DNA of 13,419 nt, taken from contig DXIA01000075.1 in assembly GCA_019113125.1 (NCBI GenBank), forward strand, positions 1 through 13,419, given 5' to 3'. This document shows, in pieces, positions 1 through 7,152 of this stretch. How positions within the stretch are numbered: position 1 is the stretch's first letter; each line of letters opens with the position of its first letter. A program made the translations under genes and the position numbers. A model generated the notes under the pieces. The model ran no database searches, was not told the DNA's origin, and was given only the letters and a program-made list of their open reading frames with translations. Origin of the DNA: Candidatus Pygmaiobacter gallistercoris (lineage in GTDB: Bacteria; Bacillota; Clostridia; Oscillospirales; Ruminococcaceae).

Positions 1-348
1 CTGTATGTCCCGGAGCCGCAGAACGACTTTATCTTCAGCATCATCTGTGAGGAACTCGGCTTTATTGGTGCGATGGTGGTGATTCTGCTCTTTGTGCTGT
101 TGCTGGTGCGGGGCGCGGTGATCGCGATCAACGCGAAGGACAAATTCGGGGCGATGCTGGTCGTCGGCATCATCGCGCAGGTCACGGTGCAGGCGGTGCT
201 GAACATCGCGGTGGTCACCAATACGGTGCCGAACACCGGCATCAGCCTTCCCTTCTTCAGCTATGGCGGCACCTCGCTGATGATGCTGCTGGGCGAGATG
301 GGGATTGTACTTTCGGTCAGTCGACAAAGCAGACTGCCGCGCACCTAG
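1..348 (+). CDS. ftsW: FtsW/SpoVE-family peptidoglycan polymerase, 3' end only
   Basis: This is the last 115 codons of a SEDS-family membrane protein, open at the left edge of the window. FtsW polymerises lipid II into glycan strands at the septum together with a class B penicillin-binding protein. The visible part starts with a PEPQNDFIFSIICEELG stretch, which matches the conserved extracellular PExxxDFIF/EELG motif. A hydrophobic segment follows, then the family's near-terminal NTGISLPFFSYGGTS motif. FtsW, SpoVE and RodA share these motifs. FtsW is preferred because murG, murA, ftsQ and ftsZ follow in the same direction, 40 bases downstream for murG. The C-terminal tail after the last membrane segment is short (about ten residues, SRQSRLPRT end), whereas many FtsW proteins have a longer cytoplasmic tail. 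SpoVE remains possible, since Bacillus-type clusters also place spoVE next to murG. Confidence 0.88.
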   Translation: MYVPEPQNDFIFSIICEELGFIGAMVVILLFVLLLVRGAVIAINAKDKFGAMLVVGIIAQVTVQAVLNIAVVTNTVPNTGISLPFFSYGGTSLMMLLGEMGIVLSVSRQSRLPRT

Positions 349-388
349 CGGCGATCTGCTCAGATAGCGTAGTAAAGGAGAGTTTGGT

Positions 389-1537
389 TTGAGAGTACTC
401 ATCGCTGCGGGCGGCACCGCCGGGCACATCAACCCGGCACTGGCGATTGCCGCTCATCTGAAGGAGCGCCAGCCGGACACCGTGATCGCCTTTGCCGGGC
501 GCCGGGAGGGTATGGAGTACGGTCTGGTGAAGAAACAGGGTTATCCGTTTTACCACATCGAGGTGCAGGGGATTCAGCGCAGTCTGACGCCGCACAACAT
601 TGTGCGCAACATCAAGGCGCTGTGGTATCTCTCCTCCGCGGGGCGCAAGAGCCGCAAAATCCTGCGGGAGTTCGCGCCGGATCTGGTCATCGGCACCGGT
701 GGCTATGTCAGCGGACCGGTGGTACTTAGCGCGGCGAAACAGGGGATCGCCACCGCGATTCACGAGCAGAACGCCTTTCCCGGTGTGACCAACAAGATCC
801 TCGCAAAATACGTCGATCTGGTTTTTGCATCGATGCCGGACGCGGTGGAAAAGCTCGGCGCCCCGCACAAGACGATCGTCACCGGCAACCCGGTGCGGCC
901 GGAGATCCTCCGGGCCGATCGGGAACAGGCGCGCAAAAAGTACGGCATTCGCCCCGATCAGATCTGCCTGCTCTCGTTTGGCGGGAGCCTCGGGGCCCGG
1001 ACCATCAACCAGGTCACGGCGGAACTCGCCGCCTGGCATATCCGGGAGAAGAAGGACTTTTACCACATCCACGGCACCGGCAGCTATGGGGTGGACCTCT
1101 TCCATCAGCTCTGTGAGGAGCGGGGCATCCTGGGCGATCCGCATCTCGAGGTGCGGGAGTATATCGACGATATGGCTGCCTGCCTTGCAGCCGCGGACCT
1201 GGTCATCAGCCGCAGCGGGGCGATCACCATCAGCGAACTGGCTGCCGTCGGCAGAGCGTCCATTCTGATCCCCTCTCCGAATGTCGCGGAGAACCATCAG
1301 TACTACAACGCGCTTGAGCTCGCAAGACCCGGCGGTGCGGTGCTGATCGAGGAGAAGAATCTCACCGGGGAGAAACTGATCCAGACGGTCGACACACTGA
1401 CAAGGGAACCGGGCAAGCTGGAACAGATGGGACAGATTGCGCACAGCTGCGCGCATCTGAACAGTCTGGAGAAGATCAGCGTCCAACTGGAAAAGCTGAT
1501 GAGCCAGCGGACGGAGAAACAGGGGCAGGATCAGTGA
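389..1537 (+). CDS. murG: MurG, UDP-GlcNAc:lipid I N-acetylglucosaminyltransferase
   Basis: MurG transfers GlcNAc from UDP-GlcNAc to lipid I on the inner face of the membrane, giving lipid II. At 382 residues it is slightly longer than usual (about 355-370). The N-terminal glycine-rich loop GGTAGHINPA (residues 8-17) is present with the conserved His13. GTGGYVSGP (102-110), HEQNAFPGVTNK (125-136) and GGSLGA (198-203) follow. The C-terminal UDP-GlcNAc-binding half has SRSGAITISE (274-283) and the PSPNVAENHQ stretch ending at residue 304. The start is TTG at 389. It is fixed by the AAAGGAG at 374-380, eight bases upstream, and by the MRVLIAAGGT N-terminus, which aligns with the family from the first residue. 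It lies between ftsW and murA as in a typical Gram-positive dcw cluster and is probably cotranscribed with ftsW. Confidence 0.97.
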   Translation: MRVLIAAGGTAGHINPALAIAAHLKERQPDTVIAFAGRREGMEYGLVKKQGYPFYHIEVQGIQRSLTPHNIVRNIKALWYLSSAGRKSRKILREFAPDLVIGTGGYVSGPVVLSAAKQGIATAIHEQNAFPGVTNKILAKYVDLVFASMPDAVEKLGAPHKTIVTGNPVRPEILRADREQARKKYGIRPDQICLLSFGGSLGARTINQVTAELAAWHIREKKDFYHIHGTGSYGVDLFHQLCEERGILGDPHLEVREYIDDMAACLAAADLVISRSGAITISELAAVGRASILIPSPNVAENHQYYNALELARPGGAVLIEEKNLTGEKLIQTVDTLTREPGKLEQMGQIAHSCAHLNSLEKISVQLEKLMSQRTEKQGQDQ

Positions 1538-1667
1538 GCTGAAAAAGGGAAGAGAGTGGAAATTTTCCCTTCTTTTCCGCCTGACAGACACACAAAAAAC
1601 GATTTCCGCATAGGATGGCCCAAATGAGCGAGGCCGCGCACCCAGCGGCCGGCAGGGGGCGTTTTGT

Positions 1668-2957
1668 GTGGAAGAGATTTTGGTACATGGCGGGCGGCCA
1701 CTCTTTGGAAAGCTCGAGATGCCGACGGCGAAGAACAGCATCCTCCCGATTTTGGCGGCCGCGGTGCTGACCCGGGACGCAGTCTGTATCCACCGCGCGC
1801 CGTTTCTGCAGGATGTCGAGACCTCGATGCAGCTGCTCGCAGCGCTGGGCTGCCCGGCGGTTCGCGCCGGGCAGGACCTCCTGCTCAGCTGTGACGGCCC
1901 GGTAGGCGATACGGTGCCCCGCCCGCTGATGGCGGCGATGCGGTCCTCGATCTACTATCTGGCGCCGATGCTGGTGCGGGCCGGGCGGGCCCGGCTGAGT
2001 TTTCCGGGCGGCTGCCGGCTGGGCGCGCGGCCGATCGACATCCATCTGGAAGGGTTGACCGCGATGGGGGCACGGGTCACCGCGCGGGGAGATCTGCTGG
2101 AGTGTGACGCGCCGCACGGACTGCACGGCGTCCGGTTTCACCTGCGGTTTCCCAGTGTCGGCGCCACCGAGACGCTGATGATGGCGGCGGCCGCCGCACG
2201 GGGCGAGACGGTGCTCACCGGAGCGGCGCGGGAGCCCGAGATCCGGGATCTGGCCAATTTTCTCAACGCCTGCGGCGGCAGGGTGACCGGCGCGGGCAGC
2301 AGTAAGATTGTGATCCGCGGCGGCAGGCTGCACGGCTGTGCCTATACCCCGATTCCCGACCGGATCACCGCGCAGACGGTGCTCTGCGCCGGCGCCGCCT
2401 GCGGGGGAGAGATCCTGCTCGAGCGGGTTCCGTTTGAGCCGATCCGCCCGATGGCAAGGCTGCTCACCCAGGCAGGATGCAGGCTGCGGCGGCTCGATCA
2501 TGACCGGGTGGAGCTGGTGTCGGATGGGCGGCTGACCGCCCTCGGTACCCTTTCCACCGGCGTCTATCCCGCGTTTGCGACCGATGCCGGACCGCTGCTC
2601 GCGGCCGCGATGCTCACCGCGCGGGGAACGACACGACTGCGGGAGACCATCTTCACCAACCGGTTCGGCTGCGCAAAGGAGTTTGCGCGGATGGGCGCGG
2701 ATCTCGACTGCCGCGGGAATCTGCTCAGCATCCGGGGTGTCCCCGCACTTCGGGGCGCACGGGTCGAAGCGGGCGATCTTCGGGGCGGTGCGGCGCTGGT
2801 GATTGCAGCGCTCGCCGCACAGGGCGAGAGCCGGATCAGCGGGGTGGAATACATCCGCCGCGGCTATGAGGATATCGGAGAAATGTTCGGTGCGCTGGGC
2901 GCGGCAATCGGCCGCAGCGCGCAGCCGGAGCGGGAGACCACTGCGGCAGGAAGATAA
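1668..2957 (+). CDS. murA: MurA-family UDP-GlcNAc 1-carboxyvinyltransferase (divergent motifs)
   Basis: MurA transfers enolpyruvate from phosphoenolpyruvate to UDP-GlcNAc, the first committed step of peptidoglycan synthesis in the cytoplasm. The 429 residues match the family length and form the duplicated EPT fold. Visible active-site residues are Lys22-Asn23 (in TAKN), Arg92, the PEP/fosfomycin-reactive Cys116 in PGGCRLGARP, Arg121, Asp306, Arg332, Arg372 and Arg398. Three motifs depart from the E. coli form: GAKN is TAKN, DRIETGT is DRITAQT, and FPTDMQ is FATDAG. Comparable variants occur, as far as I recall, in clostridial dcw-linked MurA proteins, so it is probably active, but a second paralogue elsewhere is likely. 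The start is GTG at 1668, with AGGGGG at 1654-1659 eight bases upstream. A 130-base gap separates it from murG, and ftsQ begins 17 bases after the stop. Confidence 0.92.
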   Translation: MEEILVHGGRPLFGKLEMPTAKNSILPILAAAVLTRDAVCIHRAPFLQDVETSMQLLAALGCPAVRAGQDLLLSCDGPVGDTVPRPLMAAMRSSIYYLAPMLVRAGRARLSFPGGCRLGARPIDIHLEGLTAMGARVTARGDLLECDAPHGLHGVRFHLRFPSVGATETLMMAAAAARGETVLTGAAREPEIRDLANFLNACGGRVTGAGSSKIVIRGGRLHGCAYTPIPDRITAQTVLCAGAACGGEILLERVPFEPIRPMARLLTQAGCRLRRLDHDRVELVSDGRLTALGTLSTGVYPAFATDAGPLLAAAMLTARGTTRLRETIFTNRFGCAKEFARMGADLDCRGNLLSIRGVPALRGARVEAGDLRGGAALVIAALAAQGESRISGVEYIRRGYEDIGEMFGALGAAIGRSAQPERETTAAGR

Positions 2958-2974
2958 AAAGGGAGGGATGCCGG

Positions 2975-4015
2975 ATGGAGAGACCAGAGCGCCAGGGTGC
3001 GGTTCGCAGAACTGCGCCGCCGCGCGGGGAACAGCCGGCACCCCCGCGGCGCAAACTTTCTCCCGAGGAGAAGAAAGCGCGGGACAAGGCGATCAAAAAA
3101 CGGGTCAAGGAAAAACGAAAACAAGCAAAGCTGGACCGGAAACTGCAGGAAAAACGGGAAAAGGCGCTGCGAAAAAAACACAAGATGATCGCAAAGCAGC
3201 GCCGAAAACAGCGGGCGGCACAGGCGATGAACACGCCGGGCGGACTGCCGGACGGGCAGACGCCCCGCCGCGTGACCCACGGGGAGGCCCGCCGGCGCAG
3301 AAGACGGAGAACGATCATTACCGTCTGTCTGATGTTGCTCTTCATCGGGGTCGGTTTCCTCCTCTCGGTGACGGTGCTGTTCCAGATCGGGGATTACCGG
3401 GTTGACGGGGAGAGCGTCTATTCGCAGGAGGAGCTGGTCGAGGCGTTTGGCTATCAGCCCGGCGAGAATATGTTCCAGTTCAAGATCAGCGAAGTGGAGG
3501 AGCAGATGCTGCAAAAACTGCCCTATCTCGAGAGCATCAAGGTGCGGCGCAGTCTGCCCAAGACGGTGGTCTTCATTGTCACGCCGGCGCAGGAGAAGTA
3601 CTGCATCGAGACGGCAGCCGGCACGCTGGTGCTCAGCGAGAATCTGCGGATTCTGCGCTCTGCGCAGGCGGCGGAGAGCGGGCTGTGCACTATTTCCGGG
3701 CTGCAGCCGGAGAAGACCGACATCGGGCAGACCCTCTCCACAGGAGATGCAACCACCGATGAACTGGTGAAGACGGTGCTCGACGCGCTAAATGCGAGCG
3801 AGCTCTCTCCACTGACCGCGCTGGATTTCACCGATCCCTATGATATCCAGCTGACCTACGATGGCAGAATCCGGATCAAGCTCGGTACCACCGCACAGCT
3901 GGACTACAAGCTTGAGATGATCAAAAAAACGCTGGAGGACTCCTACTTCACCGACACGACCACCGGTACACTGGATGGCAGCGATGCGGGCAAGACAACC
4001 TTCCGTGCCGGATAA
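2975..4015 (+). CDS. ftsQ: FtsQ/DivIB, divisome bitopic membrane protein with POTRA domain
   Basis: FtsQ/DivIB is a single-pass divisome protein that, with FtsL and FtsB/DivIC, controls septal peptidoglycan synthesis. The 346 residues divide clearly into three parts. A long, very basic cytoplasmic tail (about 1-112) is rich in Lys, Arg and Gln and ends in a run of Arg. One membrane helix spans about 114-136. An extracytoplasmic part begins with an FtsQ-type POTRA domain (about 137-205, with FQIGDYRVDGESVYS, then a PYLESIKVRRSLPKTV segment) and continues into a beta-rich FtsQ/DivIB domain. The tail resembles other DivIB proteins but is unusually long and charged. The ATG start has GGGAGG at 2961-2966 eight bases upstream. 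It sits 17 bases after murA and so is probably cotranscribed with it. Sequence identity is low in this family, so position and architecture carry much of the call. Confidence 0.93.
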   Translation: MERPERQGAVRRTAPPRGEQPAPPRRKLSPEEKKARDKAIKKRVKEKRKQAKLDRKLQEKREKALRKKHKMIAKQRRKQRAAQAMNTPGGLPDGQTPRRVTHGEARRRRRRRTIITVCLMLLFIGVGFLLSVTVLFQIGDYRVDGESVYSQEELVEAFGYQPGENMFQFKISEVEEQMLQKLPYLESIKVRRSLPKTVVFIVTPAQEKYCIETAAGTLVLSENLRILRSAQAAESGLCTISGLQPEKTDIGQTLSTGDATTDELVKTVLDALNASELSPLTALDFTDPYDIQLTYDGRIRIKLGTTAQLDYKLEMIKKTLEDSYFTDTTTGTLDGSDAGKTTFRAG

Positions 4016-4071
4016 GAGGAAAGAGTTCCCAAAAATTGAAAACGAAATTTGTACATTGTTGCAAAAAGTAT

Positions 4072-4099
4072 TGAATTGTTTTTTGAAATCTGTTACTCT
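4072..4099 (+). promoter_or_regulatory. Candidate SigA promoter for ftsZ
   Basis: The 188-base gap between ftsQ and ftsZ is much more AT-rich than the surrounding genes. It contains TTGAAT (4072-4077), a 16-base spacer and TACTCT (4094-4099). An alternative reading uses TTGAAA (4083-4088) and TAATAT (4108-4113) with a 19-base spacer. Either would give ftsZ its own transcript in addition to read-through from the dcw operon. Neither pair is a perfect match, so the exact boxes are uncertain. Confidence 0.45.
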
Positions 4100-4203
4100 A
4101 AATAAAGTAATATTTTTAAAGGAAATCAGCAGACAGACTGTTGACGCAATATAAAATTCAACGCGCAAAACAGGACAAGCCGATACGGTAGGAGGAATTT
4201 CAA

Positions 4204-5361
4204 ATGGCGTTTATTCTCGACAACGAGACAGAGAATGTCACCAATATCAAAGTCATCGGTGTAGGCGGTGGCGGCGGCAACGCGGTGAACCGGATGGTGG
4301 AAGCGGGTCTCAAGGGCGTCGAGTTTATCTCTATGAATACCGATCTGCAGGTGCTGTCCACCTCCCGTGCAACCATGAAGGTCCAGCTGGGCGCAAAGCT
4401 GACCCGCGGCCGCGGCGCGGGCGCAGATCCCGAGGTCGGCAAACGCAGTGCTGAGGAGACGCGGGACGAGATCGCGGCGGCGCTCAAGGGCGCACAGATG
4501 ATCTTTATCACCGCGGGCATGGGCGGCGGCACCGGCACCGGTGCCGCGCCGGTGGTTGCCTCCATCGCGAAAGAACTCGGCATTCTGACGGTCGGCATCG
4601 TGACCAAACCCTTCGCTTTTGAGGGCCGGCGCAAGATGACCCTTGCCGAAGAGGGCATCACCAATCTGCGCGAGCAGGTCGACAGCCTGATCGTGATTCC
4701 CAATGAGCGGCTCAAGATGATCAGCCAGGAAAAGATCACCCTGCTCAATGCGTTTGAGGCGGCAGACAATGTGCTGCGTCAGGGCGTTGAGAGCATCTCG
4801 GCGCTGATCAATGTCCCGGCCTTCATCAACCTCGATTTTGCCGATGTTCGCAGCGTCATGAAGGATGCGGGACATGCCCACATGGGTGTTGGTTCGGCCA
4901 GCGGTGCGAACAAGGCCGAGGAGGCCGCACAGGCGGCGATTTCTTCGCCGCTGCTCGAGACCAGTATCTCGGGCGCACGGGGCGTCATCATCAACATCAC
5001 CTCTTCGCCGGACATCGGTCTCGAGGAGGTCGATACCGCGGCCTCCCTCATCACCTCCTCCGCGCATCCGGATGCAAATATTATCTGGGGCGCCGCAGTG
5101 GATGAGTCGATGAACGATGAGATGCGGATTACCGTGATTGCGACCGGATTTGAAAACCAGGCGCCCGCACAGGGGGAGAAGGACGGGAAGATCAGTTTCT
5201 CCTCCGGCAGCGATACGGACCCGATCGAGCCCTTCAATCCCTTCTCGAGCAAAGTGCTCAACGGCGGGGTTTCCTTCAGCAATTCCGCCGAGGGCGAACA
5301 GGATGACGGCAGCTACTATGATGATGTGCTGACCCTGCTCAACAACCACGGCAAACAGTAA
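4204..5361 (+). CDS. ftsZ: Cell division GTPase FtsZ
   Basis: FtsZ is the tubulin-like GTPase that polymerises into the Z ring at midcell and recruits the divisome. The 385 residues contain the nucleotide-binding loop [13 protein letters not shown] (19-31), NTDLQ (45-49), the tubulin signature GMGGGTGTG (105-113), the [13 protein letters not shown] segment (131-143) and the catalytic T7 synergy loop NLDFAD (209-214). After about residue 318 the protein becomes a low-complexity acidic linker. It ends [15 protein letters not shown], lacking the usual C-terminal IPxFLR-type peptide that binds FtsA or SepF, though DDVLTLL may be a diverged equivalent. The ATG has AGGAGG at 4190-4195 eight bases upstream. 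No ftsA lies between ftsQ and ftsZ. A strong terminator follows the stop codon directly. Confidence 0.99.
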   Translation: MAFILDNETENVTNIKVIGVGGGGGNAVNRMVEAGLKGVEFISMNTDLQVLSTSRATMKVQLGAKLTRGRGAGADPEVGKRSAEETRDEIAAALKGAQMIFITAGMGGGTGTGAAPVVASIAKELGILTVGIVTKPFAFEGRRKMTLAEEGITNLREQVDSLIVIPNERLKMISQEKITLLNAFEAADNVLRQGVESISALINVPAFINLDFADVRSVMKDAGHAHMGVGSASGANKAEEAAQAAISSPLLETSISGARGVIINITSSPDIGLEEVDTAASLITSSAHPDANIIWGAAVDESMNDEMRITVIATGFENQAPAQGEKDGKISFSSGSDTDPIEPFNPFSSKVLNGGVSFSNSAEGEQDDGSYYDDVLTLLNNHGKQ

Positions 5362-5368
5362 ATTTTTT

Positions 5369-5403
5369 ACAGCAGGCGTTTTGATGACGCCTGCTGTTTT
5401 TTT
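5369..5403 (+). terminator. Rho-independent terminator after ftsZ
   Basis: A perfect 11-bp stem (ACAGCAGGCGT at 5369-5379 pairing with 5387-5397) and a 7-base loop are followed by a run of T through 5403. It lies 8 bases after the ftsZ stop and marks the end of the dcw transcription unit. Confidence 0.95.
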
Positions 5404-5453
5404 AGTTCACGGGGGCGGAACACTGGAATCTTTCTTTTTTTGGAAAAGCTCTT

Positions 5454-5480
5454 TTGTTCCGTGTGGCAGAATGGTATAAT
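5454..5480 (+). promoter_or_regulatory. Extended -10 SigA promoter for the DivIVA-like gene
   Basis: TGGTATAAT at 5472-5480 is a perfect extended -10 element (TGnTATAAT). The -35 region is weak: TTGTTC at 5454-5459 with a 15-base spacer, or TTTTGT at 5452-5457 with 17. The extended -10 often compensates for a poor -35. It lies 34 bases upstream of the TTG start and just after the ftsZ terminator. Confidence 0.7.
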
Positions 5481-5513
5481 GCTAATTAAGTAGGGCAAAA
5501 GGAGGAGACAGGG

Positions 5514-6614
5514 TTGGAAGATATGAGGAATGCCGCCGTGGTGGTCGGCCCGCAGGATACCGCCGAAAGCCGTCCTCTGCCCACAGCGCTGTGGGGATTC
5601 CGGAAAAAAGATGTGCTGGCCGCCATTGATGAGATGATGCAGGCCAACAGGACCCGGCAGCAGGAACTGTCCACACAGATCGAGACGCTGGAACAGCAGC
5701 TGGAGGAGTCGCGGCAGGACAGCTCCCGGATGGAGGAGCGGTCCCGTGCGCTTTCCGATCAGCTGAGCACCCAGCAGGAAACAGCCCGAAAGCTGGAACA
5801 GCAGGTCGCAGATGCGAAACGGGAGAGCGAGTCTTTCCGCGCCAAGCTGTTTGTCTCGGAGAAGGACAACTATACATTGCGCCAGGAACAGGCGAGTCTG
5901 AAAGAGCAGACGCAGCAGCTGCAAAAACAGCTGGAACAGGCGCAGGAGCTGGAGAGCTGCCTGCGCAAGGAGCGGGAGGCCGCAGCGGAGCGCACCCGCG
6001 AGCTGGAGACACTGCACAGTGAAAAGGAAAACCTGAGCACCCGGATCAATGAACTCGAGCAATCGCTGGACGGCTGGCGCGCCCGGGAAGAGGAGATCGA
6101 GCAGCAGGTACAACAGGCCCGCAAGGAGGCGGTCCGGGTGGTGCAGGAGGCAAAGCAGGATGCTGAGAAGGTCACCGCGCAGGCGCGCCGTGACGCGGAC
6201 AAGATCCTGATCGATGCAAACCGGGCCGCGGTTCATCTGCAGGAGGATGCACAGGAGGAGATTTTGCGCCGGCAGCAGGCGGCGCAGGCCAGCGCGGAGA
6301 GCCTGGGGAACAGCATCCATGATCTTCAGCAGCGGCTCGCCGCGGTGGAAAAACAGATGGACGACGCCTATGGCGCGCTCAAGGAGGCCGCTGAGCGGAT
6401 TCGCTCGGCGGCGGAGCAGACAGCGGCAAAGGGGGAGCAGGTCGGCAAAATCGCCTCCCGCTATGGAATTGCGGAGGAGAAACCCGAAGACCGGGAAAAA
6501 CAAAAACCCCATCCGCCGGCGCCGCCGAAACCAAACGGGGAGCCGGAACAGCTCAAAAAGTCGCACGGCCTGTCGGATCTGGTGTTGGAAAAACTGACAC
6601 GGCTTTTGAGCTGA
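5514..6614 (+). CDS. DivIVA-like long coiled-coil protein
   Basis: This 366-residue protein is almost entirely predicted coiled coil, rich in Gln, Glu, Arg and Ala. The first 45 residues contain ALWGFRKKDVLAAIDEM, which resembles the short N-terminal membrane-curvature and dimerisation segment of DivIVA proteins (a G/F-R-K-x-x-V-x-x-x-I pattern). Residues about 48-185 and 189-315 are two long coiled-coil stretches. The second, with QARKEAVRVVQEAKQDAEKV, resembles the DivIVA/GpsB-like helical repeat. A Pro/Lys-rich linker (about 322-345) precedes a short C-terminal helix (SDLVLEKLTRLLS). No signal peptide or membrane segment is visible. TTG at 5514 is preferred as start because AGGAGG (5500-5505) lies eight bases upstream; the ATG at 5523 would be 17 bases away. 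Its place directly behind ftsZ suggests a division or polar scaffold role, but that is inference and the exact function is unknown. Confidence 0.75.
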   Translation: MEDMRNAAVVVGPQDTAESRPLPTALWGFRKKDVLAAIDEMMQANRTRQQELSTQIETLEQQLEESRQDSSRMEERSRALSDQLSTQQETARKLEQQVADAKRESESFRAKLFVSEKDNYTLRQEQASLKEQTQQLQKQLEQAQELESCLRKEREAAAERTRELETLHSEKENLSTRINELEQSLDGWRAREEEIEQQVQQARKEAVRVVQEAKQDAEKVTAQARRDADKILIDANRAAVHLQEDAQEEILRRQQAAQASAESLGNSIHDLQQRLAAVEKQMDDAYGALKEAAERIRSAAEQTAAKGEQVGKIASRYGIAEEKPEDREKQKPHPPAPPKPNGEPEQLKKSHGLSDLVLEKLTRLLS

Positions 6615-6638
6615 GCAACGATTTGAAATGACGGAAGT

Positions 6639-6668
6639 CCGCCGCACCCCGCTGCGGCGGCTTTTTTT
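6639..6668 (+). terminator. Rho-independent terminator after the DivIVA-like gene
   Basis: An 8-bp GC stem (CCGCCGCA at 6639-6646 with TGCGGCGG at 6653-6660) and a 6-base loop are followed by seven T (6662-6668). Confidence 0.92.
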
Positions 6669-6680
6669 GAAAATGGGGAC

Positions 6681-6709
6681 TTGCAAAAACTATACTCAAA
6701 TGGTATAAT
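6681..6709 (+). promoter_or_regulatory. SigA promoter for trxA
   Basis: TTGCAA (6681-6686), a 17-base spacer and TATAAT (6704-6709) with TG at the extended -10 position form a near-consensus promoter. It starts 13 bases after the preceding T-run, so trxA is an independent transcript. Confidence 0.88.
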
Positions 6710-6752
6710 ATAGAAAAATTAACCGATACTTCATTTTGAGGAGGTAAATAAT

Positions 6753-7064
6753 ATGGCAATCGAGATCACAAAAGAGAATTTTGAACAGGTTGTTCTCGGC
6801 AGCGATAAACCGGTGCTTGTAGATTTTTGGGCGAGCTGGTGTGGCCCCTGCAAGATGATGAGCCCGGTGATTGATCAGCTGGCGGAGGAGCTCGCCGGCA
6901 AGGTGACGGTCGGAAAGATCAATGTGGACGAGCAGCAGGAGCTGGCGGTCCGCTATGGTGTCATGAGCATTCCGACGGTGGTACTCTTCCGCGGCGGCAA
7001 GGAGGACAAGCGCAGCGTGGGTTTTGTGCCCAAGGTAAAGCTGCTCGCAAGCCTTGGGCTTTAA
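6753..7064 (+). CDS. trxA: Thioredoxin
   Basis: Thioredoxin is a small cytoplasmic dithiol protein that reduces disulfides in ribonucleotide reductase, peroxiredoxins and other targets. The 103 residues cover the whole fold. The redox motif is WCGPC (residues 29-33, Cys30 and Cys33) within the FWASWCGPCKMMSP segment. Asp24 is the usual buried acid in VDFWA, and the cis-proline is Pro74 in SIPTVVLF. The ATG has AGGAGG at 6739-6744 eight bases upstream. It has its own near-consensus promoter and a strong terminator, so it is monocistronic. No thioredoxin reductase gene is in the window. The last helix is slightly short but within the normal range. Confidence 0.98.
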   Translation: MAIEITKENFEQVVLGSDKPVLVDFWASWCGPCKMMSPVIDQLAEELAGKVTVGKINVDEQQELAVRYGVMSIPTVVLFRGGKEDKRSVGFVPKVKLLASLGL

Positions 7065-7075
7065 ATTTGAAAAAG

Positions 7076-7110
7076 AAAAACTCTCTGCAATTTTTTGCAG
7101 AGAGTTTTTT
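7076..7110. terminator. Bidirectional terminator between trxA (+) and the HD hydrolase (-)
   Basis: A perfect 15-bp inverted repeat (7076-7090 with 7095-7109) has a TTTT loop. Its outer pairs are A/T, so each strand carries a U-tract after the CTCTCTGCAA core. It lies 11 bases after the trxA stop and 43 bases beyond the stop of the oppositely oriented HD-domain gene, so it can end both transcripts. Confidence 0.95.
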
Positions 7111-7152
7111 GTTGTAACGGGTTTTTGCAAATCTTTGAGGGTAGACGCCGGA

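Noticed and set aside
317..1741. 474-codon open frame on the - strand across murG
   Set aside because: It lies opposite a certain murG gene; GC-rich codon use leaves the opposite strand open. No family motif and no ribosome binding site were seen.
1476..3041. 521-codon open frame on the - strand across murA
   Set aside because: Antisense to murA, Pro/Arg/His-rich composition typical of a shadow frame, no recognisable domain.
4140..4162. GTTGA...TCAAC inverted repeat before ftsZ
   Set aside because: Only five paired bases with a 13-base gap, which is expected by chance in AT-rich DNA.
4126..5349. 407-codon open frame on the - strand across ftsZ
   Set aside because: Shadow of ftsZ with no motif or start signal.
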